Assembly: GCA_016584305.1 (NCBI GenBank)
Contig: JACEEZ010023399.1
Location: forward strand, 133,844-197,843
Origin: Chionoecetes opilio
Taxonomy: Eukaryota > Arthropoda > Malacostraca > Decapoda > Majidae
DNA length: 64,000 nucleotides
Direction: 5' to 3'
Shown here: positions 32,757 through 43,189 of the stretch, piece after piece
Layout: each line of letters starts with the position of its first letter
Numbering within the stretch: the first letter of the stretch is position 1
The notes under the pieces: generated by a model
Told to the model about the DNA's origin: nothing
What the model saw: the letters and a program-made list of their open reading frames with translations, nothing else
Database searches by the model: none
Translations under genes and position numbers: made by a program

Positions 32757-34542
32757 GAATCCGAAGAGAAGAAAAAAGTAACCATGAGAGAAATATAATA
32801 GAAAAATATAAGAACGAACCAAAACTTTTCTATAGATATATAAATGGAAAATTGAAAAACAAGGAAGGAATAGATAAGCTGAAGGTAGAAGGCATAGTGT
32901 ACGAAGATGCATTACAACAGGCTGAGGTGATGAATAAGTGCTTACAGACTGTATTTACAAGAGAAAGTGAATTTAAAATAAAAAATATAATAACAAAAGA
33001 AAATATTATGGAAGACATAAAAGTAGACGTAATAGAAGTAAAAAGGCTAATGGAAAGTCAAGATGTGAGAAAAGCCCCGGGTCCAGATGGAGTGTCGAAT
33101 TGGATAATGAAAGAGTGCAGTAACCAACTAGCAGGAAAGTTACATAGTGTAATTGAGAGTTCACCCAAGGAGAGCAGAGTCCCGCTTGATTGGAAAAGAG
33201 CAAATATTGTGCCAATTCACAAAGGGGGAGACAAAGAAGAACCATTAAATTACAGGCCAGTATCATTAACAAGTGTAGTGGCAAAAATGTGTGAAAAAAT
33301 TGTGAAGGACAGATGGTTGAAATATTTGGAAGAGACAAACACACTCGCAGGTGGCCAGTTTGGATTTAGAGGAGGAATGTCGTGTACAAGGAATTTATTA
33401 AGCTTTTACTCGAGAGTGATCGATGTGACACAGGAAAGAGAGGGGTGGGTCGATTGCATATACTTGGACCTAAAGAAGGCATTTGACAAGGTACCTCACA
33501 AGAGACTGCTCTGGAAGCTAGAACATGTAGGAGGATTGAAGGGTGGTTTGCTGAAGTGGATGGAAGACTTTTTGAGCAACAGAGAGATGAGAAAAGTAAT
33601 AAAAGATCAGAAGTCAGAATGGTGCAGTGTGGTAAGTGGAGTTCCTCAAGGATCAGTATTGGCCCCAGTGATGTTCTTGGTCTATGTAAATGATATGATA
33701 GAGGGAGTGAACAGTTATATGAGTTTATTCGCTGATGATGCTAAATTACTAAGAAAAGTAGAAAGTAAAGAGGACTGTGAGGATTTACAAAAGGATCTAG
33801 ATAAGATTTTCAGATGGAGTCAACTATGGGAAATGGAGTTTAATGCTAAAAAGTGTAAAGTGATGGAAGTGGGCAGTAGCAAAAAGAGACAGAGAGGAAA
33901 GTATTCGATGGGAAATGAATGGATAATCAAAACAAAGGTCGAAAAAGATTTGGGAGTATGGATTACGGATCATTTGTCACCTGAGAAGCATATAAACAAG
34001 ATCACAGGAGATAAATATCAGTTGCTGAGGAATATAAGAATGGCATTCAAATATCTGGATGAAGAGATGATTAAGAAATTGATAACATCTTTGATTCGAC
34101 CAAGGTTGGAATATGCGGCAGTGATTTGGTCACCACATAAAAAGAAGGATATAGGGAAGATTGAGAGAATACAAAGAGCAGCCACAAAAATGGCTCCAAG
34201 CCTGAGAGATTTACCATATGAGGAAAGACTTTCAAGACTAAAACTCCCAAATTGAGAAAAGAAGAGAAAGGGGAGATTTTATAGCAGTGTATAGAGCATC
34301 AATGGGTCTTGAAAAAATTGATATAGAAGATCTGTCTGTGTGGGACGATAGAAGTGCAAGAGGTCATGAGAAGAAATTGAAAAGGACAACATGCAAGAGG
34401 GACATAAAAAAATACAGCTTCCCGTATAGAAGCATAGAAGCCTGGAACAACCTTGATGCAAAAGTGATTAATGCAAGAAGTATTGAGGACTTAAAAGGGA
34501 AGCTGGATAATAGTAGATTTGGAGATGGGACAGTACGAGCAT
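32757..34542 (+). pseudogene. LINE ORF2 reverse transcriptase, catalytic core intact
   Basis: An uninterrupted stretch of 467 codons (32852-34255) contains RKAPGPDGVSNWIM, ANIVPIHKGGDKEEPLNYRP, FGFRGGMSCTRNLL, YLDLKKAFDKVPH (motif A), SGVPQGSVLAPVMF (motif B) and LFADDAKLL (motif C), all with canonical catalytic residues. A one-base change near 34250 shifts the frame before the tail (YSFPYRSIEAWNNL), which ends at 34542. This is the best-preserved enzyme core among the LINEs in the window. Confidence 0.8.
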
Positions 34543-34603
34543 AGCTCTTTTCCTGTATGTTACAACTAGCTAAATACAACTAGGTAAATACACACACACA
34601 CAG

Positions 34604-35331
34604 CAACAGAGAGATGCGAAAAGTAATAAAAGATCAGAAGTCAGAATGGTGCAGTGTGATAAGTGGAGTTCCTCAAGGATCAGTATTGGCCCCAGTGATG
34701 TTCTTGGTCTATGTAAATGATATGACAGGGAGTGAATAGTTATATGAGTTTATTCGCTGATGATGCTAAATTACTAAGAAAAGTAGAAGGTAAAGAGGAC
34801 TGTGGGCATTTACAAAAAGGATCTAGATAAGATTTTCAGATAGAGTCAATTATGATAAATGGAGTTTAATAATAAAAAGTGTAAATTGATGGAAATAGGC
34901 AGTAGCAAAAAGAGACAGAGAGAAAAGTATTCGATGGGAAATGAATCCCATTCACGATCTCAAAACATAGGTCGAAAAAGATCTGGGAGTATGGATTACA
35001 GATAATTTGTCACCTGAGAAGCATATAAACAAGATCACAGGAGATACATATCAGTTGCTGAGGAATATAAGAATGGCATTCAAATATCTGGATGAAAAGA
35101 TGATTAAGAAATTGATAACATCATTGATTCGACCAAAGTTGGAATATGCGGCAGTGATTTGGTCACCACATAAAAATAAGGATATAAGGAAGATTGAGAG
35201 AATACAAAGAGCAGCCACAAAAATGGCTCCAAGCCTGAAAGATTTACCATATGAGGAAAGACTTTCAAGACTGAAACTCCCAACTCTTGAGAAAAGAAGA
35301 GAAAGGGGAGATTTTATATCAGTGTATAGAG
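34604..35331 (+). mobile_element. second, truncated copy of the same LINE family
   Basis: From CAACAGAGAGATG the segment repeats 33580-34290 with about 95 percent identity by eye: motif B, motif C region and thumb. It begins directly after the (AC)n tail of the first copy and ends at a hAT terminus at 35332. It carries extra indels, for example in the FADDAKLL neighbourhood, so it is not coding. Confidence 0.8.
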
Positions 35332-35542
35332 CAGTGGTTCTTAACCTTTTCAGAGGCGCCGAACCCTAACGAAAACTACCGCACACTAGTCGAACCCCTC
35401 AAATATGGGAGAGAAAAAAATTACACATATTTAAGAAAAATTGCTTCAAAATTCAAGAGTATATTTGGATGATTATAAGAATAAATTCCATCTTTATTGA
35501 TAGAAAAATTAAATAAAAATTGCCTCAGAATTCAAAAGTATA
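35332..35542. mobile_element. hAT element left end (truncated)
   Basis: It starts CAGTGGTTCTTAACCTTTTC, a classical hAT terminus, inserted in the LINE fragment. No matching right end was found; the sequence is cut by another element end at 35543. Confidence 0.6.
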
Positions 35543-35600
35543 CAGTACCCTCCCGAGTTTCACGCTATGTGAGTTTCGTGATCCTACGCGAATCTTGCGG
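35543..35600. mobile_element. Tigger-like element end (CAGTACCCTCCCGAG)
   Basis: CAGTACCCTCCCGAGTTTCA preceded by TA (35541-35542) matches the termini of the element at 16959-18421. The opposite end is not visible, so its length is unknown. Confidence 0.55.
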
Positions 35601-36267
35601 GTGGAGTCAGAGAACTGAGTAAGTGAGCCATGCCAAGGACACTACGCCCTCACTGTAACGCAGATCGAGACTTGAGACCCCCAGAATCTAGAACACTGAG
35701 AGGTGACGTGCTATGTGCGTAGTCGCGTGCCTATACGGGCACGCAATGACGCCTCTCGTATGTGATCGCAGTGAAGAGATTAACAGATTGTTATAGTTTG
35801 CTTTTAATGTTACTGTATTAGCTTGTATAGTTTACCCTTTCATGTGAATAATTCAGTCTTTTCTTAATCAGATTTTTAATGTTTGTTCTTCTATAACTAT
35901 TCATTAGCTGTCGCAAGTGTCTAGCGCGGAAGATATATATACTCCCGTGTTCTATAAATATAGTCAGATACTTAAATGAAAGAGTTGTCTATCTCTAACC
36001 TCTGGTAATCGATACAGTTTCTTTGGTGAGTTGCTTAAGGGACTAATACCGCCGAGATACTATCTCCGTCTGCATGCCCGTAAAAGCCAGACACGTAATT
36101 GGTAGCCAGCCATAACTGTGGCACTGTGGCCGTGGAGTTAAACACCTACAGACGCCACTGTTCCTGAGGCGCTCAAACAGGAGGGAGGGAGAATTTTCAG
36201 CACCTTACCAGTTACACAAATTTTATATCACCAAATTTCTAATTTTAAGAGGTTAATATATTTTCAG
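35601..36267. other. unassigned intronic DNA
   Basis: No ORF or TIR pair. A segment around 35790-36100 has a loose LTR-like look (TGTTATAG start, TATAAATA near 35955), but no partner or coding region supports this. The polypyrimidine tract and acceptor of the next exon lie at the end (ttttcag, 36261-36267). Confidence 0.35.
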
Positions 36268-36402
36268 GGAATGGTAGATTCTACTGAGAGCCAACCCAAA
36301 GAACTGTCTGGACTTGAGCTGAAGAAAGCCATTAGGGATTTCAAGAGACGACGGCAAGCCTACAGAACCAAAGTGTCCACCAAAAACAAAAGCCAAACTG
36401 AG
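36268..36402 (+). CDS. SNRNP48: SNRNP48-like gene, internal exon with KRRRQ block
   Basis: Acceptor ttttcag|GG and donor CTGAG|GTATGC frame a 135 bp exon in phase 0 at both ends. It encodes ELSGLELKKAIRDFKRRRQA and then YRTKVSTKNKSQTE. The RDFKRRRQAYR and TKKS-TE pattern is the most conserved C-terminal block of U11/U12 small nuclear ribonucleoprotein 48 kDa, from my knowledge of that family. The ATG at 36271 is internal, not a start. The exon matches in phase with both neighbours, supporting a real gene. Confidence 0.65.
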
Positions 36403-36559
36403 GTATGCATAGGAAAAGTTTACATTTCATTTCAGATCCACTTTAAAAGGAATATAATGACAAATATTTCAATCTCCTATATTGATCATTACACTTTTTA
36501 CTCTTTTTTTCTTCTTTATCATACCTTGCACTTGTGTACAACCTTTTGTGATGCAGGCT

Positions 36560-36990
36560 AGCCCAATTCTGGTCTTTTGTAGCAAGTATTCACACACACA
36601 CACACACACACGCTCACCTACACACTATGACCTCTAAGCTCTTTTCAAGCGGGTAACAGCTTGAGATTGCATGTCTAGTGCATGATCAGGCCGTGGGTGA
36701 ATTACATACACTCCACATCCACACCTACAAGAGTGAAAGATAGCCAACCTCGGCTCCTGCCGGGATCTTGAGGTCACAACCCCTTGGGTTACACCTCATA
36801 TATGTATTTTCTGCTAGGTGAACATGGCCTATAAGTCGAGAAGAGACAAGCCTTTTTATATCTACCCGACCTGGGTTTTGAAGCTACATAATGTTGGACC
36901 ACTTGGTTGTGAGCTGAGCGTGCTAGCCACTCATCAGATTTCTCCACTTTTACACATAGGGTTTTACAGTCATCATCAATACTTTGCAGA
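36560..36990 (-). mobile_element. SINE family C copy 1 (tRNA-like head on the minus strand)
   Basis: On the minus strand an A-box-like AGTGGCTAGCACGCTCAG near 36920-36935 and a degenerate B box lead into a body that ends in (GT)n (36589-36611 as AC on plus). GGGTGAATTACATACAC on plus matches GGGTGAATGACATACAC at 46120. Boundaries are approximate. Confidence 0.5.
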
Positions 36991-37013
36991 AAGCTTTCTT
37001 CAAATCCATATAT

Positions 37014-37766
37014 ACCCAACACCGATTTAACGGACTAAATGGAGAATTGATGTCTGTTGTATGATATTCACGGGCCGGACACCATTATTTTTCATATGGA
37101 ACACTGTTTATTACATATAAAGACAATAAAATTATGAAATATGATTACTGATAAGCATTTATGGGTATTAGGAAACATATTGATATGTAGCCCTATAACC
37201 TAGACACTACAGCTAAATATTAATTATCCGACCTTGGGGGGACCGAAGGTAGGTCGGATAATTGGAATAGTCGGATGTTCGGATATCACAGTAACCATAA
37301 ACGTAAGGACAAAATGGTATAGAACATAAAAGATGCACCTCTTGAAGGCCGATCCAGTGGTATACGCGAAAGTAAAATTCATGCATAAATAAAGCCACAA
37401 ATCAATGTTTTCTAAAAACTATAAAAAAAACTAAGTAAAATAAATGGCCAAAACAAGACACAATGTAGTGATGAAAAAAGTCGGTTGTTTGGACAAGTCG
37501 GATGTTTGGAGGTCGGATGTTGGGAATTTGGCTGTACGTATCATTACAAAACAAAAGCATGGAAATGCATTGTTATTTTTGTTTTACATATCTTAAACTA
37601 TATGTGGAGCTGCATACAAGACTATGTACAGGGCTCAGAAGGCTCCTATTCTGAGTCCTGGTGGACACATTTCTCAAACAGCGAATTTTTTTTATGGTTT
37701 GGTTAGCTTGTCCGGTAGCAGATGGAGTCTGTTAAATCCGAAATCCGTTAAATCGAGGTTCAAGTG
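37014..37766. mobile_element. Tigger-like MITE, CACTTGACCCTCGATTT family, copy 2
   Basis: This is an inverted copy of 21618-22066. The right end reads AAATCGAGGTTCAAGTG with TA at 37767-37768; the left end is eroded (ACACCGATTTAACGGAC near 37020). It is longer because a second MITE sits inside at 37210-37534. Confidence 0.8.
37210..37534. mobile_element. 325 bp MITE nested in the Tigger-like MITE
   Basis: Termini CAGCTAAAT and ATTTGGCTG are inverted repeats; TA flanks at 37208-37209 and 37535-37536. The interior has repeated GTCGGAT words near both ends. The paralogous uninterrupted site exists at about 21850-21870 (ATGCGTAGTGTCTAGG), so insertion and TA duplication are directly visible. Confidence 0.85.
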
Positions 37767-38235
37767 TAAGCACAGTCCACCCATCATCTCTTTCTTGTTC
37801 AGTTTCCAACAAATGTTATGGACCCACTTAGAAAATGATGAGTACAATTTCTTTTTGTTTCGTCCACGAAGGTATCACCCTGTAAATAGCCAAGAAAAAT
37901 GTGCTCTAATTTGTTGGTTCCCCAAGGTCTTATCATTACCTAATTTAAGAGGTCCTGACCTTGACCATTAACACACACACTTCGTCTTGTTTCTGTTTAA
38001 CGTCCGTTATTCCCATTATATTTTATGAGGTTAGATGGCCGATGATACGATTCCAACTATCTCTATCCGTTGCCTCAACTTCTTCAATGCCCAGTGCTGC
38101 CTCCATGTCTTTCTTGGCCTGCCCGGTGGACGGCGACCTGGAACTTCCAATTTAACAGCTCTCCCCAATGCCTCACCACCTTCTCTCCTCTTCACGTGCC
38201 CAAACCACTTCAATCGCTTTACTCTCAGCACTGTA

Positions 38236-39011
38236 CAGGGAGGTCCCGAAGATACGAGCAGTTAGGTTCCACCTGGCATACTCGTAAAGCAAAATCTCGT
38301 ATAACGAAACACATAACTAATGGTAAAATATAGGTTTGGTTCCAGGACCCCATCAATTAAAAAAAAAGAGAAAAAAAAAGACATGTTTTTCAAGCTAAAA
38401 TAAACTATAGCAAACACAACAAACACACAGCGTCTATATTACCCACACTGTACTACCTATTCTGTAGAAAAAGCATTCTGAAAGAGAAAATAGCACACAA
38501 AATAACATAACTGCACATTAATTAAACATAAAACATGCATAACAAGCAAAAAAGACTTTGCAATGTATGGGACGCCACGTGATACAAGAGAAGGTAGTGT
38601 AGCGGTCCCAGGGTTGGGGCCGCACACCTGCTAATTACCCCTAAAGGTCAGGCCGTGCCATATGCTTAATTATCCTTCAGGTCACGCCTTGCTAGGGGTG
38701 ACCTGACTGCTGTCCCAAGGTTGGGGCCGCACACCTGTTAATTACACCTAAATGTCCGGCCGCACCATATGCTTAATTACCCTTCAGGTCACAACTTGCT
38801 AGGGGTGACCTCACTGGGGTCAACCAAATCCCCCTTTATTCAGCCTGGGAGTGGTAGGGTGCGCATTTTGAACTTGATAATTTTACTCACCCCAGTTTGA
38901 ATGTCGTATCATTGGATTTTCGATCTCGTATATTGAAAATAGACCCTAATTTACACATCTCGTATCATCGGATTCTCGCATACCGAATGCTCGTATAACG
39001 GGACCTCCCTG
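38236..39011. mobile_element. Tigger-like element, CAGGGAGGTCC family, 776 bp, inside the LINE
   Basis: Termini CAGGGAGGTCCCGAAGATAC and (reverse complement) CAGGGAGGTCCCGTTATACG, TA at 38234-38235 and 39012-39013. The LINE frame continues across the site when element and one TA are ignored. A 107 bp internal tandem duplication starts TCCCAGGGTTGGGGCCGCAC (38606) and recurs at 38713. Related elements: 9505-9825 and 54825-56372. Confidence 0.85.
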
Positions 39012-39339
39012 TACTCAGCTCCTTCAATCCATGTTTTCTTGCCACCTCTTCACGGGACACCATTTCTCCATGTGATCCCAGTCACATATCTCAATATTTT
39101 ACGATCACAACCAACCAACACATCCTCCAACTTCTTCGTCAAAGCCCATGTCTCAGAACCATACAGCAAATACTCTTCCTCTGTTTTTCAGTGGAATACT
39201 CTTGATTATCAGCAGTCCCGCTACCTCTCCACTTCATACATATAGTTGCTACTCATCCTCTTACTGCTCTCTCCACTCCACCCTCGCTATCTAACATGTC
39301 ATCAAGATAACAAAGCTGTTTCCTTCTTCTATTACATAC

Positions 39340-39480
39340 CCGTCAGGGTGGCTCGGTTGGTAGAGCTGTGGGCTCGCGTGCAGCGTCCCTGCATTCGGTC
39401 AGCGGTTCGAGCCCACCAGGTTCGTCCTGGCGTGGTGGCGCTTTGTATAGTCAATAACCTTGTAGTTGGTACTTGCAAAG
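39340..39480 (+). mobile_element. tRNA-derived SINE (family D) or tRNA-like relic
   Basis: GGTGGCTCGGTTGGTAGAGC (A box) and AGCGGTTCGAGCCCACC (B box), about 35 bases apart, are the Pol III promoter of a tRNA-derived SINE. The fold as a real tRNA is not convincing because the acceptor stem does not close. It interrupts the minus-strand LINE. Confidence 0.6.
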
Positions 39481-39697
39481 TGTCTAAATAGGATCAAAGT
39501 ATATCTTATTCTTCTATTACATCACCATTCACTTCTATAGTTTCTACCTCTTCCTCTTCTGCCAGGCCCCTTCTGTTGACTCTTCTTATATTCCCTTTTT
39601 TCAGGTTTCCTAGTCCCGAACATCTTTTATGGCACCACTTGTCACATTACTTGCAACGAATAGAGTTTACTCCCACTCCACTACTGCACACTCCACA

Positions 39698-39858
39698 TAG
39701 TCGGTCAGCCCCGGTCCGAAATTTTGCTCACCGGTATCAAATTAGGGCGAGAATGCTAAGAGTGTTTTTTGAGAAGGTATAAATGCCTAGAGTTAGAAAA
39801 CATGTGATAGCATTGTGGGGGTGGCAGCTTTATATGAGTTATCTCCCTTTTTCCAAAA
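39698..39858. repeat. left terminal inverted repeat of the 2A element
   Basis: It matches the right repeat at 41962-42111 across about 150 bases with a gap near 39712-39731 and a few substitutions. Both include the words AGGTATAAATGCCTAGAG and AAAACATGTGATAGCATTGT, and each can encode MPRVRKHVIALW. Confidence 0.85.
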
Positions 39859-39910
39859 TGGCCGCCAAAATACACCCAATAATTATGAAATTTTTAGATT
39901 CTTAGATTTT

Positions 39911-41899
39911 TTAGATTCTTAGATTTTTTTTAGATACCAGATTCTTGTTACCGGCGACCTGAGCAGACTCTTGTGCTTCTAGGATGTGGCTCTCGTTGGT
40001 TGGTAGAGGCTGTGGACCTACACGTGCACAGGCTAAATAGACTTCAAGCTCTTCGTGTTCAATGTTGACTGATCTTTGTTTCAGTTTGTCAATGCGTGGA
40101 AGTTCAGGCCTGGGTGGATAAGGTCCATAGAACTTAGTCTGGACCGCTATTCCGTTGACTCGATGTGATGTACCTTTTCCAGTAAGTGTCTCCTCCAGTC
40201 TGTCTATATTATCCCATGCAAGATTTGTGAAGACATGGGGCTTGATGGAGAGTGGTAGAACAGCTCTCTGGTTGAAGCCCATTGCCAACTTCTGCAGACA
40301 CAGAGCGGTATCATTCTCTTCCAGCTGGTCATAAGACACCCCATGTCCAAACTTATTCAGTATCCGAATGACCTCAGTGTTTCCAGTGAGTGCTTTTACC
40401 GCATAAGGAAGCAGGAAATGTTTTGGTGGTTTATACTGCCCACGTGTAACAGCGTATATCATGTCCTGGCTAAATGACTCGACAAGAATAGCAGTCCTTT
40501 GGGATTTATTCGTAGTACTAGTTGTATCTCCAGTGAGGAGCCCGACCAGAAATCGCTGTAACTCATTTGGTATGGCGATATGAGTAGCTACATCAGACGG
40601 ATGATATGGCCACGGGGTGAAAATCATGTCCTTCTTGATGGCCGTTCGGATATGTGACGAAGTCTGATCTATGATCTTGTTGATATCTGTAGACTTTGCC
40701 TTCCAAAGCTTGAGCTCCCTATGTAGATTTTGATTTTCCAAGACAACATCCTTTAATGAGACACGGCATGGAACCATCAACAACTTTCCCTTGTCGTCGG
40801 AAAATATTTCTACTGCACCTCCAAGCTCGGATTTCAGTCTTCTGTGCATATTCTTCTTTGTTGAATCCTTCAGAAGATTAACTCCACCAGACAACATTAA
40901 TGATTCCATTTTTGTGGTCAAGGAGGTGACTGGTATAATCTTCTTGTTGGGGATAATATCTTCTCTGATGTATTCGAAAGTTCTTGGTAAGCTTCTCCTT
41001 CAACCTTGTGATACAGTATAAATTCATCTGTTACTTTCTCTTCTTCATTCGCATTGCTGTCCTCTTTGTTCCTAGTGTAATTCCTATAGCATGAAGCGTG
41101 GTAGTGTGCCTCTGCGGCAACAATGTCTCTACTGGTTAGTGCTATCATCCTGCCGTCTGCATTTCTGACGGCACTCTCTCTTAGTGTTTGATCTACTCTC
41201 AGTTGTGAAGCTAGCGTAAGTGTTTCACGTGTATTGGAGTGCTTTTTGAACTTGACCTTGCTACAGAATACGCAGATCGGAGCATAAACTCTTGATTCAT
41301 GTGTTGATGTTCTGGAAGACTTTTTGGAGGACAGTCACTACTACCAGATAGATCACTACTACATTCACCTGCTTTACTTTCAGAGTTTCCAAGTCTCTTT
41401 TCATGGTGAACATGCTTCTACATTTCGATGATAGAATATAATTGGAACTTCTTTGTCCTGAAGCGTTTTTGAAACGTCTAGAATGGGGACATGGTTCCTG
41501 ACTTTGGCGGCTTCAAGTAAGGTTAACCAGGAGGCATGGCTTTGAGGACTGACAAAATGTTCATCTCCGTCGGATACTGCCTGGTGTATGATGCACAGTT
41601 TCTTGGCGGGTGCCTGTGGCGTTTCCATGTTAACGGACATTCCAGGCCTCCTACGTTGAAGTTCCACAGCTACCACGACACCGGATTCTGGTCCCGGATT
41701 CTTCTCTACATCACCAGCCTTCAACAATAGCTTCGAGAGGTAGTCGGCTGCTACTCTACCTCTCCACTCCAAAAACCCGACTTTCTCTGAACGCACGACC
41801 TGCGGGCCGGCTGGTCTTCCGGCAGTGGTGGTCTCCTCGAGGGTCTCCAACGTCGCCAGTCGATCGTCCGGTCCGTCTCTCGCCGATGAAATACGACAC
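39911..41899 (-). pseudogene. 2A-containing transposon protein, frameshifted
   Basis: Read from a splice-acceptor-like tttttctttttcag ending at 41900, the first frame carries DYLSKLLLKAGDVEKNPGP (41689-41745). This is the full 2A consensus D-V/I-E-x-N-P-G-P with a hydrophobic upstream helix, which causes ribosomes to skip the Gly-Pro bond. Downstream: KLCIIHQA, after a frameshift near 41425 HRKCRSMFTMKRDLE, then PICVFCSKVKF and AEAHYHASCYRNYTR (likely metal-binding Cys/His), then after a shift near 40920 a 336-codon open frame (40921-39911) with PHVFTNLAWDNIDRLEETLT and GKGTSHRVNG. I recall similar multicopy proteins of unknown function in cnidarians, molluscs and crustaceans. No DDE triad can be assigned with confidence. 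The start codon is not identified. Confidence 0.7.
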
Positions 41900-41961
41900 C
41901 TGAAAAAGAAAAAAAATAATAATTATATGTATGTATATTTATATAATTATATAATATACAG

Positions 41962-42111
41962 TTTGGAAAAGGGGGATAACTCCCATAAAGCTGCCACTGC
42001 CACAATGCTATCACATGTTTTCTAACTCTAGGCATTTATACCTTCCCAAAAAACACTATTAGCATTCTCGCCCTAATTTGATACCGACCAACCCCCCAGG
42101 CTGATCGCCTA
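41962..42111. repeat. right terminal inverted repeat of the 2A element
   Basis: Inverted partner of 39698-39858. Its outer end GGCTGATCGCCTA abuts ACAG and then the hAT terminus at 42116. Confidence 0.85.
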
Positions 42112-42779
42112 ACAGCAGGGTTGTTTGATTTAAATCAAGTTGATTTTAATCACTGATTTTAATCATGATTTAAATCTTCTTCTTTTTTCTAAATCACTGA
42201 TTTAAATCACAACCTTATCATTATTTGAAAACGAGAGGGGAAAGAAGGAAAATTAAGCAAATGGGCTTTATGAACACCAATTTTATCATTGTAGTATAAT
42301 TATATGATAATGAGACACAATGAGTGGTGCGGGGGAATCCACTGTGGCACTTTTAGATAGCAAATTGCCATGGGGCTGTTTTCACAGCAGAAATATTTTG
42401 TTCTCAATTATATATATATTTTTGTTGTACTCTACAAAAAGCCAAACTACTGTAACCAAAAGTTGAATGTGCATATTACTTTTGTTTATAAAATGCCAGT
42501 GATATTAACCAAATTTTAATGTGCATTATGATTATCAAACAAAAAAATATTATTCTCTTGTTCAACCGGCAAAGTAATTATTACTACAACAAATATGATA
42601 TAACATTTTTATTTAAATCAATGTATAGTGGAATTAGCATTATTAAGAAAAAGTATAGATGAATTTAAAATTAGTACTACCCATAATAGTACAAATTCCT
42701 TTTTCATAATGTTTATTATCCAGAGTTAGCTAAAAGAAAGTACCTTGTAACTGCATATAATAAATAAATTCCACCTGAA

Positions 42780-42826
42780 TTCATCCACGCCAAGCAAAGC
42801 CATCATGCTATGGATGATTTCCCGGG
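42780..42826 (-). repeat. inverted 47 bp copy of the start of host exon 43822
   Basis: On minus this equals 43826-43872 with one mismatch in 47. Similarity begins four bases inside the exon and stops in the middle of it, so no intron sequence is shared. Confidence 0.9.
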
Positions 42827-43012
42827 GAGTTTCGTACACAAGTTGTTTCGTACCCAGGTTTTGTTACTTGTTTCGACCCAACAAAGAATTGAAGCATCAT
42901 CATGATCATGAGGAGGAGTGTGTTGATTCAGGGAATTCAAAAGGAAAACAAGTTTTGCTGCCTTCTCTGTGCCGAGGCGGTGCCTCAGTTTTGAGTGTAC
43001 TGTTATATGCAT
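42803..43012 (-). pseudogene. hAT transposase C-terminal remnant
   Basis: SKLRHRLGTEKAAKLVFLLN resembles the C-terminal dimerisation segment of hAT transposases (R.RL..E...KL.F). Its last codons and stop fall within the captured exon segment. The catalytic part is missing. Confidence 0.55.
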
Positions 43013-43189
43013 TTTTAATTCACTTATTCTATCTCTTTTTAGTTATAAATATGATAAATAATATCCTGTAGTAGTTAGATTTCATGTAGAACATCAAATT
43101 AATAAAAAAATAAAAATCTATTTAAATCAAATAAATCCGATTTTTTGGATATTTTTTTTTAAATAAAAAAAATCAACAACCCTGCTCCA

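Larger units (their letters stand above)
30760..34604 (+). mobile_element. CR1/L2-like LINE, nearly full length, plus strand
   Basis: Order: ORF1 with coiled coil, endonuclease, RT and C-terminal tail, ending in a degenerate repeat of ACTAGGTAAATAC (34565-34592) and (AC)n. A related element in the opposite orientation ends with the same motif at 46184. Breaks are few, so it is relatively young. It sits 24 bases downstream of the donor of exon 30627-30736. Confidence 0.8.
38031..39700 (-). pseudogene. minus-strand LINE, RT C-terminal part, with nested insertions
   Basis: From 39697 leftward on minus: CGVCSSGVGVNSIRC, CDKWCHKRCSGLGN (a zinc-binding CxxC..HxxC motif typical of one decapod/cnidarian LINE group), a gap filled by a SINE (39340-39480), ERAVRSRVATAWSRW-like tail sequence, then the MITE 38236-39011, then RLKWFGHVKRREGGEALGRA and PGRRPPGRPRKTWRQHW, ending near 38031. 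These ordered pieces belong to one element and continue rightward beyond the hAT and 2A elements to the endonuclease at 43190-43560. Confidence 0.7.
39698..42111 (-). mobile_element. TIR element encoding a 2A-motif protein; superfamily unassigned
   Basis: Long imperfect terminal inverted repeats, about 150-160 bp each (39698-39858 and 41962-42111), begin TAGTCGGTCAGCC and share an almost identical core (CGGTATCAAATTAGGGCGAG...). Flanks show a 3 bp duplication ACA (39695-39697 and 42112-42114). It inserted in the left 8 bp duplication of the neighbouring hAT. It encodes, on minus, an N-terminal 2A peptide, Cys/His motifs and a large C-terminal region. The ORF is broken, so this copy is probably non-autonomous. 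Long TIRs with a 3 bp duplication would allow Harbinger, CACTA or Academ, but the protein matches none that I recognise. Confidence 0.75.
42116..43184 (-). mobile_element. hAT-superfamily element carrying a host-exon fragment
   Basis: Termini CAGGGTTGTTTGATTTAAAT and (reverse complement) CAGGGTTGTTGATTTTTT. The 8 bp target duplication is CTCCACAG: intact at 43185-43192; the left copy is split by the 2A element (CTCCACA at 39691-39697 and ACAG at 42112-42115). Inside are a minus-strand hAT transposase remnant (42803-43012) and an inverted 47 bp match to the host exon (42780-42826). Diverged ATTTAAATCA repeats fill the ends. Confidence 0.8.

Noticed and set aside
35790..36130. LTR-like segment with TATAAATA and TGG start of a primer site
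   Set aside because: No second LTR, no coding region and boundaries not defined.
39347..39430. Possible tRNA gene
   Set aside because: A and B boxes are present, but the acceptor and anticodon stems do not fold convincingly and it interrupts a LINE, so a tRNA-derived SINE is more likely.
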